Below are positions 22,101 through 34,736 of a stretch of 64,000 nucleotides of DNA, one piece after another. Source of the stretch: Larimichthys crocea (taxonomy: Eukaryota > Chordata > Actinopteri > Sciaenidae). A program made the translations under genes and the position numbers. The notes beneath the pieces are model-generated. The model was given only the letters and a program-made list of their open reading frames with translations. It was not told where the DNA came from and made no database searches. The stretch covers positions 6,536,061-6,600,060 of the forward strand of contig NC_040013.1 of NCBI RefSeq assembly GCF_000972845.2, written 5' to 3'. Numbering within the stretch: the first letter of the stretch is position 1; the number at the start of each line of letters is the position of its first letter.

Positions 22101-22737
22101 GGGTTCTGCTTCCCCTAAGATGGTTTGGGACTTGGAGGAGAAACCTGCTGAAGGAGCTGAAGTCAATGAGACTGTTATGGTACGAGGTTTTCTCTGTGAA
22201 TGTCAGCTTAGGAAAAGAGTTCTTGAGCAAACCAGTGAGGATTTGCTTTGATTGTTTTTAATTGTTATTTAAATTTTCACATTTACAGGCTATACAGCAG
22301 CAGCGCATCGACACAAGAAAGTGGTTCATCTCCCTAAGCGACCTGCGAGGCAAAGAGCGCTCTCTCCTCCATGGCGACTACTACAGTCTATACTCCTCTG
22401 CCTCCTCCCTCTCTTTCCTCCGTCTGTGGGACCAGAGCGAAAGATTCATAACAGCCGTCAACTGGGGAACCACAGAAGAGACGATCACATTCAAGCTGCA
22501 ACCTACAGGCAAGTTCAACACCAGCATATCCGGTGAAGATGTAACGTGTCCTCTCCAATAACGTACATTAACAGTGTTTTGATCCTTGTTCCCGCAGAAG
22601 GAGTGGAGTTGCCGGAAACAGCCACGGTAAAGCTGTCAACCGACAAAAACCTGAAACCAGATGACTCCGTCAGCTTGGACAAACTCGTGCTACAACCGGG
22701 ACAAGCTGTCCTGCTGCAGTTCCCCTATACAGGCTAA
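19151..22737 (+). CDS. slc3a2: CD98/4F2 cell-surface antigen heavy chain (slc3a2)
   Basis: SLC3A2 is a type II membrane glycoprotein that pairs with light chains such as LAT1, LAT2 and xCT and carries these amino-acid exchangers to the plasma membrane. Exons are 19151-19347 (coding part), 19436-19620, 20457-20630, 20711-20808, 20935-21071, 21594-21703, 21807-22003, 22102-22179, 22289-22508 and 22598-22737; phases agree and total 511 residues. The cytosolic tail is residues 1-70 and the membrane segment about 72-94. Cys99 (in APRCKP) fits the cysteine that disulphide-bonds the light chain; Cys108 close by is an additional cysteine. The ectodomain is a degenerate alpha-amylase (GH13) barrel: VKGLVLGPIHN, VVLDLTPNY, TPVFTYGDEIGL and ERSLLHGDY are family signatures. 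N-glycosylation sequons are at N256, N283 and N388. The start has the context ccaccATGa. The intron after 22508 uses a GC donor. I cannot say which teleost paralogue this is. Confidence 0.96.
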
Positions 22738-23375
22738 AGATGGAGCCAAAGTATAGGAAAGCTACCTACAGATTAGACTTGGTTTAAAGACACTAAAGTC
22801 AGTCCTAATCTTTAGGAATAAGATGGCAAATGATACAGTACACTCATTTTACTACAAGAAATATCAGTTTATTTAGTCTGGAAATGAATGAAATTGGGTC
22901 AAAGAAAATCCGAATATCGGCCAGTAAGAACTTTTTGGTTTTTATAACTTAAACTTTTTATTTTTATTTTTTTTAGATTGACTTATTGTTTTTTCCTTTT
23001 TGTTTTGGTGCTCGGAAAAGATGCAGCAACCTCAGACATGCACTCAGAGTTTTGTCCTTTGGTCATCTTTTATTTTGTTTCATCTATACACTGTCCAAAT
23101 ATGTGACATACATTCCACTACTGTTCTTTGGGCATTCCTCTAGCTGTTATCTGTTTTTGTTTTTTTTATTATAAATTTTTAAGCAAGTTTTAATGGTTAT
23201 TTTACTTTCTTTTTCTTTCTTTTTTTTCTCCTTCCACTGAAAGAGGTTTATCGCACAGGAATAAGAAGCTAATTGAACATATGTGATGGCTCGGTTTGAA
23301 GGATTTTAAGAGTTCAAATAAACAAAATTGTTGCAAATTGCATCAAGTGAAATGAATAAACAGAAATATCTGTAC
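22738..23375 (+). other. slc3a2: 3' UTR of slc3a2 with polyadenylation signals
   Basis: A T-rich untranslated region follows the stop. Two AATAAA signals at 23317-23322 and 23355-23360 probably define the transcript end near 23340-23380. Confidence 0.75.
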
Positions 23376-24580
23376 TGACTTCTGTGTACTCTTTGTTTTT
23401 CATATTTTTCTGACTAAGTTTTTATAAGAACAAGTTCTGTGTTTACTCGTGTTCTTTGTGCCGCAGATAATATCAGATGAGATGTTCACTATTTTCAGAA
23501 CGTACAGGTGTGTGTAAGTGTGTCACAGATGTTAACAAAGGAAGTACGTCTCTATATTTTATCACCATCCTCAGATGGGTTTTATCGGCTCATTATACTA
23601 CACTCTAAAATCTACACTGTGCACCTACGTACGAGTTTCACCAAATGGGTCATAGACTGTTTTTGAAGTAACTACTGTCAAATCTTAAAACTGGCAGTGT
23701 TCATTTTGTAATTCTAAGCAACGCTAACTTGCAAGATGAAAAATACCTCTGATAGAAATGCAAAGTTTCCGACCACAGCACCGCCTATCGCAGTGGTCTC
23801 AGACTATTCTCCTAAATGTAGTGATTTTTGTGAACAGCATGAACTTCCTGAAAGATGAATCAGCATTGACAAAATCAGGTAGATGAATTTTAGCGACACT
23901 AATACTTCCTCTCCGTAGGTACTGTATTTCCCACAGTTGTTTTTTTTTATATATGAATAATTCATCTCTTGAGTAAAAGAACTGAATTGACTGGGACACA
24001 TTTTGAGAAATGGCATGCACGTTTTTAAACCTGCCTTTTTCTTTCAATGATCTCCTCAAATGAGTTCGATCAGAGATAGAAGTCATGTACAGTACTTAGA
24101 CTGAAACATTGCCCACACGAGGAGTACCTTTACACACTGTATACGTAATGATAGGATGATAGAAGAAGTTGTCTTTTTCTCTACACAACTGATTCTCTTC
24201 TGTTTTATTTGTTAGAGTAAAGTGTTACTGTAAAAAACAGCAGATTACTTTTTTAATCCTGTATAAACTGGAGACAGTCTTGGGCACATCATTCCTGTAA
24301 CTTGCTTGACATTAAAAAGCAGTTTGACTTTTATTCAGCTATGGGAGGTGGATAAATACATTTACTAAAGTACTGTATTTAATTACAATTTTGAATGAAT
24401 GCTTTACTTGTTCAGTTTCACGCTTCTTTCCACTTCTACAGCACTCCACTACATTTCAGAGAGATCTATACTGATGTATTTAATCCAGCAGCACTAGATG
24501 CAACTTACAGAAGTCGACTGCTGCTACGGTAGAAAGACAAAAATGGATCAGTATCATGTGATGACGTGACAAGCTTATTG
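23376..24580. other. Intergenic, nothing recognised
   Basis: This is AT-rich sequence downstream of slc3a2. I see no coding exon, RNA gene or named repeat. Confidence 0.55.
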
Positions 24581-24612
24581 CTATGAGATGTATTTCACAT
24601 TATTATATATGA

Positions 24613-25080
24613 CAAACTTATCACATTATAACTTCACTGTTGTTTATTGTTGTCTATGTTGTGAGAACTTTGTTATAATGACACATTATAACATCACATT
24701 AGAAAGATTTATGACCTATAAACAGGAAATTGTTTTAACTTGTAAAGCATTTGATATAACAAGACGTTTTTCACATCTTGTTACATACAGCAAACTTATC
24801 ACATAACAACAAACTTATTGTCTTTTATTGTTGTCCATATCGTGATAACTTATATTGTTATAATGGCACATTATAAAATCACATTAGAAGAACTTATGAC
24901 CTATAAACAAGTACATCGTGTTAGCCTCTAATAACAAAATGCGATTACATACAAGGAAACCTTTCATGTTATAACAACTTACTATACTGTTATGACTTAT
25001 AGTGTTATAACAATACATAATGCTTTATGACCTATAAACAAGAAAATTGTTGTTTTACTGTGAAAATAATAATATAATAT
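24613..25080. repeat. Degenerate AT-rich tandem repeat
   Basis: Shared blocks recur in order: caaacttatcaca at 24613 and 24791, and atgacctataaaca near 24711, 24896 and 25027. They give units of about 180, 180 and then a shortened 130 bases. Each unit contains ttataa-centred short palindromes. No coding potential is seen. Confidence 0.7.
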
Positions 25081-25157
25081 TTATTTTGTTATAACCTGAA
25101 ACATTTCATACATTCATATTATAGTAAGATAAGTTATTCTTAAAACAAGAAAAGTTT

Positions 25158-25171
25158 CACGTTATAACGTG
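25158..25171. repeat. Perfect 14-base palindrome CACGTTATAACGTG
   Basis: This self-complementary sequence lies just beyond the degenerate tandem repeats, and a partial copy (cacgttataa) lies near 25197. It may be a terminal or internal palindrome of the same repeat family. Confidence 0.6.
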
Positions 25172-25220
25172 GTAACACTCTAATTGTTATAGAATCACGT
25201 TATAAGATAAGATTTTACTG

Positions 25221-25250
25221 AAGACTTTATTGATCCGAGGAAATTCACTT
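25221..25250. repeat. Short LINE-tail-like fragment
   Basis: The actttattgatccgaggaaattca motif is the inverted tail motif of common fish LINEs. The 35357 element begins with a similar motif. Only a fragment is present. Confidence 0.4.
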
Positions 25251-25293
25251 GTTTATTTATTTATCGATAAACGCGACAAATGTAAAGTGTTCA

Positions 25294-25347
25294 TTTATCA
25301 AATGCTGAAATCTTAAGCTTTATCTTTCAAGTTTACAAAAATGTTCA
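25294..25347 (+). repeat. 54-base direct repeat, left copy
   Basis: It pairs with 25778-25831, with few mismatches across a core of tttatcaaatgctg then aatcttaagctttatctt then aaaaatgttca. The spacing is 484 bases. Origin unknown; it could mark termini of an old insertion. Confidence 0.7.
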
Positions 25348-25777
25348 ATGTACAATACACAAGATGAATAATAAAATACTCAATATATAGAATAAATATA
25401 TTATGTGTGTGAAAATATGACACATAACACACAAATAAGAAAACATAATTGGAAAAACGTCTCTTTACAACATTAAATATGAAATGTTATAACACTAACA
25501 CTATAGCTGCTGTAACGTGATACTTTGTAAAATATAAAGTTCAATATAAAACATCAGACTTTGAAATACGACAAAGTTATTGACAAAACATCAGTGTATA
25601 AAGTAGGTAAAAATACTTTAGCAGCTACAATATTAAATAGTTGCTTACGCATAAAGGCATCAGCGATAAAAACAATAATATATATGATCATATACCACTC
25701 TAACTCAAATCTATACAAATCCACTAAAAAAAAATGTATGTAACTAACTACATTGGCAATCCAGTGTAAAACGTTTA

Positions 25778-25831
25778 TTTATCAAATGCTGGAATCTTAA
25801 GCTTTATCTTTTGAGTTCACAAAAATGTTCA
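25778..25831 (+). repeat. 54-base direct repeat, right copy
   Basis: It is the partner of 25294-25347 in the same orientation. Confidence 0.7.
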
Positions 25832-27150
25832 TTTCTGACCTCATTATACTCATATGTGTAATATGTCATGAAGATTTTTCCCTTTCTCATTCAAAAACAA
25901 AGATTTTAAACCATCCCTTTGATAAAAAAAGTTAAGCCTCAGCAGAGTTTCAGGGTCTTGGTACAATACAGGGCCGTCGTGTTGCTGTGGTATCACAGGG
26001 GAGGTTTGAAGTTGATGATACCGGGAATCAGAGCTCGTCTCGGCACCTTTCTGCTCACCCCACGCCGCTGCGAAACCCAACCACTGTCTCACCCACCGCC
26101 ATGCACACTCATGACTGACTCTCAGTCTGAGTCTGACACACACACACACACACACACCTTTTACATCACAGTGACATGAAGATACATGACCTTTCATCAG
26201 CTTTCAAGGAGCACTATAGAGACATAAATGATGTTTTAGACCCGAAATACAGCAGCACAAGTCACTTTTACCTGTCACTTCAGAACGGAAAGCCCTGTGC
26301 TCTGAAAACCTGAAACCTGTGAGTAAAAACAAGACATTGCATATTCAAAACTCAATATACTGACGTGACGAACCATTAACCATTTAATGCACCAACAAGT
26401 CTTTTTAAATATGTATGTATTTATGTAAGCTGTTGGCTAATTATTCTGGAACATTTAGAAGATGTTCAAGGGCATTTCAAGCCTAGCTTCAAGCCTACAA
26501 CAGGAAAAGAGTTGCTCATTTATTTTGTGTCACTCCTGTTCAAAAGTCTTAAAAGTGTTGGATTAACCCCTTGTTCCACATTTGGTCTTAGAACATCATA
26601 GTGAATATACTACAACTCTGGAAAACACCGTCAGGGCAGCGTTGGCCAAATGTCTTATCGTGCGGCCTCCACCATGAAAGAATCAGGTACGCTTAAGGGT
26701 TTTAGAAAAAATTGGTCTCCCTTCATTGATTCTCAGTAAGTAGTCCACATCAATTCGAACGGTAATTCTCATTTTTCATCAGACAGCATCGGCCTAGAGT
26801 GGCTCCTATGTTGGGGCTGTGTTTTCTTCCCCCGAAAAGGTCAAATGTATAAACTCAGCTTGAACACTCTTGTTCATTGTGTGTTCTTGTGGATTCTCCG
26901 TGTTCTGTTTTATTTTATGAACTGAAACTATCGACTTTACCTCGAGTGTAACATTTCATATATATCAACTCCCTATTCCTCCCACTCTCTCCTTGCATTT
27001 TGTACGGTTTCACTATGGTTTAATACTACTAACTGTCCCCAGATTTTGTTGTGTCGTGATTGAATGAAACGCAAATTAATTGAGGAGCATCCAAAATGTA
27101 AGCTCAAACTGAAATAATGAATGACTTAACACTAGATTCAACGTTAGATA
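25832..27150. other. Intergenic, nothing recognised
   Basis: It contains a (CA)n run at about 26135-26158. A modestly GC-richer patch at 25930-26110 is open on both strands, but I could not match it to any protein family. Confidence 0.5.
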
Positions 27151-27154
27151 AACA

Positions 27155-27870
27155 AAAAAAAATTGACATTTTGGGAAATGTGCGTATTTACTTCCTTGCT
27201 GAAAATTGGATTAGCATTGAAAGCTCTTTTACAATTTAAGGCTACAGCCACCAGATGGTTAGCTCAGCTTAGCATGAAGACTGGAAACAGGTGGAAATGC
27301 CTAGCTCTGTCTACAGGTTCCTTTAATTTTTCTTTTTCTCAAACTTTTTCTCTTCTGACTTTATCTGAAGTCTAGACATCTTCCTTTCAAGCTAACTCCT
27401 TCTTCGTTAGCTGACCACGGAGCCTAAACTCGAGGTATGTTTAGCTTAAATCATACTAAAAATACCAAGGAGACTTCTCTAAGGAATATTTTGTCACGTT
27501 TGCTGAGAGATAGACGAGAAGCTTAGCATTAAGACATCTTTAGCTTAGCATGAAGAGTAATAAACATGTTTATTTAACCAGTACAAAAACTGAAATGGAA
27601 AAAAAAGGAAAAGTTTTTACATTTTTAGCTAGGCGCAGTGACTTCCTAAATGTAAACTGTAAACTTTACGCTATGTTACATTTACGTAAACTGTAAACTT
27701 TACGTCTAGTTGGAGTTGTTGTCAGGCTAGCTGTTTCCCCCTACTTCCAGTGTTTGTGCTAAGCTAAGCTAAGCAGCTGCTGGTTGTAGCTATATTTACT
27801 GTACGGCCACAAAAGTGGTATTGATTTCATCATCTGTCACACTTTCTCTTTTCCAGAACTAGAAAGAAAG
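27155..27870. repeat. MITE-like fish repeat with 'gctaagctaagc' ends
   Basis: The left part reads gacattttgggaaatgtgcg with ttagcatgaagactggaaac inside. The right part has ggcgcagtgacttcc and gtgctaagctaagctaagca. These match in order a widespread percomorph nonautonomous repeat known to me by sequence pattern, not by a certain name. It is 5'-3' complete but diverged; boundaries are approximate. Confidence 0.65.
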
Positions 27871-27984
27871 ACCCCACGACACAAGTGAGTGAGAGGGCAA
27901 ATATCTGTTTGGATTCATGGTGCAACACGTTCGTGCACGAGTTACGGTGCTACATGGGAGCATATAATGTATGTATGTGTTTTT

Positions 27985-28011
27985 CTGTGTGTGTGTGTGT
28001 ATACCATTAGG

Positions 28012-28053
<42 letters not shown>

Positions 28054-28290
28054 CCCTTTAAAAACCAACAGACCAAAAGAGAGACCATAAGAGAAAATGA
28101 GGGATGAGAGAGAAGAAAAAAACCCACTCAAACTGAAAGTGTGTGTGTAAGTGTGCATGTATGTATGTGTGTGTGTGTGTGTGTGTGTGTGAGGGAGGGA
28201 GAGGTTAAAGCCACACACTAGGGTGTTTTTTCTCTTGTTTCCAGCATCATTATGACACAGCTTGAAACACACACACACACACACACAGAG
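27985..28290. repeat. Cluster of (TG)n and (CA)n microsatellites
   Basis: Runs occur at about 28015-28052 (TG), 28166-28191 (GT) and 28267-28287 (AC), together with shorter impure runs. Confidence 0.9.
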
Positions 28291-28299
28291 GCATTATGA

Positions 28300-28518
28300 C
28301 AAAGTGGATGAAAGACTGAAAGAACGACGGCGGCCGTTCATCTTTGGTGAAACATCTCTACATCTCTCTCTCTCTCTCTTTCTCTCTCTGTCTTTCTTTC
28401 TTGTTCGTCGCCTCTCTCCTCCCCCTTTGTCACACACATGTCTACCCACCAGCAGACTATACACACATGCATTCGACTGCCAACTGACGCATCTGTCACC
28501 GTGATGACAACTTAACAG
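28300..28518 (+). other. Weak candidate noncoding exon ending at a consensus donor
   Basis: Sequence up to ttaacag at 28518 is followed by GTAAGA, a good donor. It could be an untranslated first exon of the ELM2-SANT gene at 38.6 kb, whose first coding exon begins at an acceptor and so needs an upstream exon. This is unproven: the distance is 10 kb and there is no independent support. Confidence 0.15.
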
Positions 28519-28529
28519 GTAAGAATTCA

Positions 28530-29819
28530 TTTCTATCCTCCTCATATTTTACTTGTTTTTTTTCTGCTTCAGGCTACACTATGAGTGACTTTATTCAGAA
28601 TGACTTTTGAAAAAAGTTTAACCCTTAACATTAGCATTATTAGCATGCTCTCACTCTACTGAAACACACCGGGTCTTCTGTACCTGACATTATTTAACAG
28701 TAAACTTTATCTTTTTTCCCACGCCCACTAAACCTGCCGAGAAAAATGCACAACTGCTCACAAAAAGGTGATTTCATGGGTTAAATGACTAGACGTAAAG
28801 GTTTTGCTTTGGGATACGAGCATGTAAAAGTAGATAAATCCAGTCAAACTAATCAATATCGGAAAGAGATGCACGGTATTCAACACATTTATTCCACTTA
28901 GGCCGATGAAGTGAAAGTGTAAAATGTATTATCCTCCATCTTGATCTCAAAATGTGCACCCATCACCCATCTGATTGATAAGATGCACAGGTGCGTGATG
29001 CACGACAGGGATTAGTTCTGGTGATAAACGGTGTAATGCTGAGATCTGGGGCGTCAACATCACTTGTAGCATTTCGGTGTTGCTGTTTGAAACAAGTTGG
29101 TGTTTACAGCAAACATGCTCTTATACAGAGAGGCACATGCTTTGTGAACACTGTAAAGATATCCAAGTTACAGTTGAGCATATCAAGGTTATTCTTGTGT
29201 CAGCAAAAGGCCCCGCACGTAATCTCTCATCACTCATCTTGTTAAAGGTTCAAATAATCAGTATTTGTTGAAACGTCTTTACAGATGTGTCGGCGGACTC
29301 GCATTTTGGAGTCTGTATGATATTCAGTCGATCCAACTCGAGCAAGTTTCTATTGTTGCTATTTTTGACCCCCTTTGATTTTGTGACCTCCTTTGACATC
29401 TGCAGACAGAACGGGATCAACGACCGCTTTTGTGTTTTTTTTTTGTGTGTGTTGTTTCTTTTTTGACGCTACGAAGTCAAACGTCACTGCCAACGAAGGC
29501 CCGAAATTTTAAAAACCCCAAAACATCTGTATTCAACATTTTCGCTGCTCAACATGAAAACTCAGTCGAGCTGCTTTCTCGTTGCAGCAGTATTCATCTT
29601 CATATGGCTTCAGTAGCATTATTCAGGGGCTTCCACACTTGAGTATGAGGAAACGGAAGAAGATGGCAATGGGTGGCACTGCATTTCAGAGACGTATGAT
29701 GATCAAGGTGGATCATTGGGCCTCTGATATACAATGTCTAAATATTCCACACACTAAAACACCAATTAAATTATATGTATGGGAGGTATCTCAAGCAGTA
29801 TGGGCGCCAATGGCAGCAA
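28530..29819. other. Intergenic, possibly transposon-derived
   Basis: No gene is recognised. The last few hundred bases next to the Tc1 relic may be its 3' region. Confidence 0.45.
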
Positions 29820-30440
29820 TCATCGATGACAGTCTGGATCGGTTTTAAACATCTTGTCTCTGCGGCCTTTCCCCATTCTTCTCTTGCAAAAGTGCTCAAG
29901 CTCTGTTAGGTAGCAGTGAGCGTCGTGATTGAACAGCAATTTAACGCTCTGACACATATTCTTTACCGGACCAAAGTCCGCATTTTGTCTTGGCCATTGC
30001 ACGACATCATCTTTTTCTGCGTCGCTTTATGTTCTCACAAGGGCTTGCTGCAGAGAACTGTCCCCCCCGCACCTTCATGATACTGCTACCATTCTGCAGG
30101 GTGGGGATGGCGTGTGTCAGTGTTTGGCATTTTAGTATAATCACCGGAATACTGCATTTTGATCCCATCAGGCCCGTACAAAATCTTTCTGCGCTTAGTT
30201 TGCCTTTCCACAGACACAACCTCAGATGTCATGTGACTTTCTTTCAACAGTGGTTTTCGCTTTGCCATGAAGTTGCTGCTGGTGAAACATCCGGAAAAAA
30301 CAGTTGTCGTATGTAGCAGTGTCTCCCTTCTCGATCATGGAAACCTGAAGCTCCCTCACAGTTGCTGTGTGCCTCTTAGTGGCCTCCCTCTGTGCTTTGC
30401 TTCTCATGCAGGCGCTCCGCTTTTGAGAGCATACAGTTGC
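29820..30440 (-). pseudogene. Decayed Tc1/mariner transposase
   Basis: Minus-strand fragments in shifting frames align in order with Tc1-type transposases. REATKRHTATVRELQ falls near 30390-30340, KRKPLLKESH near 30260-30240, and NGSSIM..G.FSA near 30120-30060. WPRQNADFGPVKNM (the WP-Q--D--P-EN motif) and LTELEHFCK run from 30000 to 29890. Several frameshifts and replacement of the usual E-N-W by K-N-M show it is inactive. The N-terminal DNA-binding part is barely recognisable beyond 30440. Terminal inverted repeats were not identified. Confidence 0.8.
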
Positions 30441-33400
30441 GTTGAAAATATTCTAATATTCTTCCTCTGATCGGTACATTTCGATAACGTCATTACAACC
30501 TACATTGTTCCTTTATCTGCACGATGCAGTTTTTTGCAAAGAAATCAAGCGTGTGCAACCTAAATTCATTCCAAACAGATGATCGTCACTCAAATTGGCT
30601 GCAGCGGCGATGAATCAGATGTGTTAAAATGAAGGGGGTAAAACACATTCTTGTGCTTGATATTCAGACTTCTTTTATTAATTTTACTTGATATTTCACT
30701 TGTTTTGATTTAAAGCTGTAAAAAAAAAATCTAGGCACTCAGTACTTGTCATATTTGATAAAACTGATATGACTGTTGTCTTATCATGCAGGCATCAAAG
30801 TTATTGACAGCTAAAACGGCGTGAAAACCAGCGTGCAGAATGCCACAGACATAACATAATCACGTCCATCTTCTATCAGAATAGATCAATGAATCCATCT
30901 CCAGCTGTGGGCAGATGTGCACAGAAAGTTTTTTTTGGCCACCTCACTATTGATCTTATTTGATCTGACTGCAGTGATCACTGTCTGACCACTGCTCGTG
31001 TTGCAGTCTACAGAGATAGGTAAGATCGATAATCACGTTCACGCTGTTAACAAACAAAACAAATCATTCAGAGAATTAAATTTTTTCTGTTGTTGTGCAT
31101 TTGTTGGGAATAACTATTTTGCATTTAGCAAAATTTCCCAAATGGTTTTGTTGGCTAAAGAGTGGCATTTTTCACATGTTCACTAGTTTTCAAAGTAAAG
31201 TATGGAGTAGAGTTTCTTTTATTCTTCTTATTCTTTTAGTCTTTTAACATGAAATACAATAAAGTCAAATGAGAGAAATTAGTAATGATTATGGTACGGC
31301 CACACTGTGAATATACTAGTAATAATAGCAAAAAATGAAGACGTGAAAATCCATTTTTTTTGCATTTTTGTTTTGCGGCTTTCATCTCTGAGACTGATGA
31401 GAATAAATCGCCTCAAATTAATTTTTAGAATGCAAAAATCTTTGACACTATTGCTATCTCCACGTCAGATAAATGAACTTAACTTTAACTTTAACAGGTA
31501 TATTAATTTACTTTGTGTTATTCACTTTACTGTCCGTTTACCATATTTACTCAATAGAATTCTAGCATGTTTAACAGTCCGTGAGCGGCCAATTCATCGT
31601 TGATTGTAATATATTTGCGCACAAGTTTTATTACACGTTTACAATGCTGCACATCAAACCCATTATTAGTTTGAAGGCTGTAACAGCTTCAAGTAAAAGG
31701 AAAAAAATCTCTAACTTTGAAATGACATGAATTTTGTTTATGTATTCATAAACTGTGCTGACTTATTCTCACCTTTCGCTGACCTTTGTGACCTTCGCAT
31801 AAATAGATTCATATATTCAGAATTATTTCCTCTGCAGATATAAATGATAATTGGTGTGTTCTGCATCAGTTTTACGGGGAAGTTACAGTGAGGAAAAGTG
31901 TCACACTGTACCTGCGGTGTCACGTTTTGTGGCTTTGTGTGTCATCAACCTTAATTACAATAAAACGATGAATGGTGGCGATGATGAATAAAACGACTTT
32001 AACCAAGATGTATGTGATTGCAATGTTTCGACACGATGCTGCGGAAATTGCAGTTTGAAAGCTTGATAACTCTTGAAAAGTCAACGTGGAGGCCACGAAG
32101 ACTACAGTTTTAGACAGTTCTGGTCCATCACACCTTGTTGCAGCTCGAGCATGGTTGTCATTTTCGTACCGGGCATGCATACACAGCTTTTGGCACATTT
32201 TCCAGTGTTTATTGGAAAACGTTCCATCATGTGAAACTGACAGCATCCCTTGACGACCACATATTGTGAAACAAAAAGCAATGACGCAGTTTTACGGACT
32301 TTTTACAAACGCTTTAAGGTGGGTCCTCCTGTGGTGCAGATTTAAATGGTTTATTTTACATGAAAGAATCCTGTAGCAGTCTTTAGAAGTGTGTAGCATT
32401 GCAGTTACTTGAGCACACAGCGGGGTCTCTGAACATTTGCTGGCCTGTGATCTTGTATTAGATGCAAAAGCTCTTGTCAAGTTGCTTCAAGGCCCGCGTT
32501 GTACGAGCACGGAGGAACCACGGAATGCATTAAAAAGCAAAATATGCAAACTGTATCACTTTTTAACTCTTAAAACTTTCCCGCAGCTCAGCAAAGATTT
32601 ATATTTCTTGGTTGTATCTTGTGTTTGCACGTACAGATGACTGAAACGCTGATCCTAAACTCCAAGCAACGACCGAAAAGCATCAATCAGATACACAAAT
32701 GGGGTTTTGCACAATTCAAAATAAACCTTTCTGTCTACTATTCAGCTTTTATTTTGTAGAATGTTACTACACTGTCTGATGGTGCTTCGACATAAAACCT
32801 TTAACACACTTTCCATGATCTTTTTCCAAAGTTCCGAACAAATAGGGACCATTTGGCGACGGGCCTACACTGCCTGTTGTTGAATTTACGAAATCACAGT
32901 TGCCTTTTAGCTTCAAGCGTTTGTATAAAATTGTATAAAGGGAAAGATTTTTTTGAACAAAATACTCTTTCACCTGCTTCTTGTGTGGCGAGCAGTTTGG
33001 TAGCAGTTTCACTTCTGTGTGTTCAGTATATCACACACACCGTCATGTTTTTTAGGTGATGTGACACTATCTTGTACTGTCGGTTACACAGCGTCAGCAT
33101 GGACCATCGTCAGAAAAAACAAGATTATCGAGGGGGAATTAGCTTTTTCCAGACACCTTGACATTGCTTCAGTGTTGTTGTTTGTTATTTTCCTTCACCC
33201 ATTCAGATACTTTGTTCCCGCCAGTCATCACATCTTTTCTCAGTGTCTGAAGACAGGCTCGGAGAAAAAAAGTCGAGACAAAAAGTCCAGAAGTGCATAT
33301 CTCTTTCCCCCTCCTCTGCTCCCGCAAGTTTTTTTGGTGAATATGAGAGAAAACTAGAGAAGCGTCTCGCCCGTACACACTCCTCCGCACTCCACCTTCT

Positions 33401-34736
33401 ATCCTCTCACATCCTTTCATTCACGCATTTTTTTTATTTTTTATTATTCGGCTGTTTTCTCGACAATGAAACACAAATTTAAGCAAGTGTTTATGCACAG
33501 GAGATAAATTAGCAACTCAAAATCAAAGTCAAAATCACTGGTGTAAAGACGTTTGGATGCTGAAAAAAAAGTTGAGAAAGAATTTCAATTTCAGTCTAGG
33601 CTTTCGAAAGATAAACGTAACACCTCAGTGAAGTGCAGAATGAAGATTTGAACGATCGATTCGAAGGTTTTTATTCCCCGTTCCATTTAACCACGTTGTA
33701 TCAGGTTTTGTGACGACTTTTCTTCCCGCCTAATTATCAAATATCTTGAAAGGACATCATTTTATCCTAAAATATGTGATTACATTGTAATGAGAAGGAT
33801 TAAAGGCCCCTCCAGGAGGATTTTTAACTTGACTTAATGCAACAAAGCAAATCCCATGTCTGTGCATGAACAATGTGAAGAGAACCCAGAGTCCTGAGTT
33901 TCCAGGAATCAATTCTAAGGATATAGGAAAAATTCAGGGAATTGTCCTCCTGGCTCCTACCACAGCATAAAAAATGACTCAGGTGTTGACGTTAATAATA
34001 TACTTTATATTAACACCTTAATGAAAGGTCTGTGTACTGTAGTCAGTTATCTGTGCCAGCATACATTGACCCAAATACATAACACATCAGTCAAACATTG
34101 GCAAAGTGATCACATATGCTAATATTGAGGTTATGGTGTCAGACTGCTTGTGTAGTTTACCACATTATTATGCATTATGAATGTTAATGCTGAGGTTTCC
34201 AGCTACGAGATGTAGTCACACTGTACAGGTGACCTCAGCATTAACATGATCACCTACACACACACACATAGGCACACACACTTTTGCTGTTTTGTTCACA
34301 CTGATTGTGTGTGATTAACTTAGTTACTATTACCAATCAATGGTCTGTTCAAGGATTGTATTTGAAACACGGTAAACTGATCGGTGGACACTTTAAAATC
34401 CATTTTTACTAAAACGTATTTCACTCACATACTGCACATTGGCGAGGGTCTTGCACACTCATGCGTGTGTTGTAAGCATGCCGTTTGATTTGATTATTGA
34501 AATGTGTCGAGAAGAAAATGCTCACCGACTGAACGAGCAGCACTCCACTTGGCGAGATTAGTATCAACTCTCGGAAATGACGTGAAATAGGTTTTTATCA
34601 GAATTGTATTTATGTACAGATGTCATTTTTGATGCAATATTCAGTTTTCCGGATTTAGAAAGTAATTAGGTCAAGCAGAAACTTGTGAAATCGGAGGACA
34701 GTGACACTTCCTTTGAGCCTTCTTTTGAGAGATTCA
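30441..34736. other. Long gene-poor region, partly unexplained
   Basis: No gene is supported. Around 31900-33450 there are several short minus-strand frames. One near 32880-32770 (PSPNGPYLFGTLEKD) faintly recalls the PSD-HLF-LK motif of mariner transposases, so this may be another old DNA transposon. A (CA)n run sits near 34255-34275. Confidence 0.45.

Noticed and set aside
25850..26197. 115-codon minus-strand frame in a slightly GC-richer patch
   Set aside because: Part is a translated (CA)n run, and the remainder matches no family I know. No splice-site support was found.
27859..28284. 141-codon minus-strand frame
   Set aside because: It is mostly translated (TG)n/(CA)n microsatellite (Thr-His repeats).
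33019..33357. Plus-strand frame containing GDVTLSCTVG, reminiscent of an immunoglobulin domain
   Set aside because: There is no downstream Y-C motif, no flanking Ig exons and no signal peptide. The resemblance covers only about ten residues.
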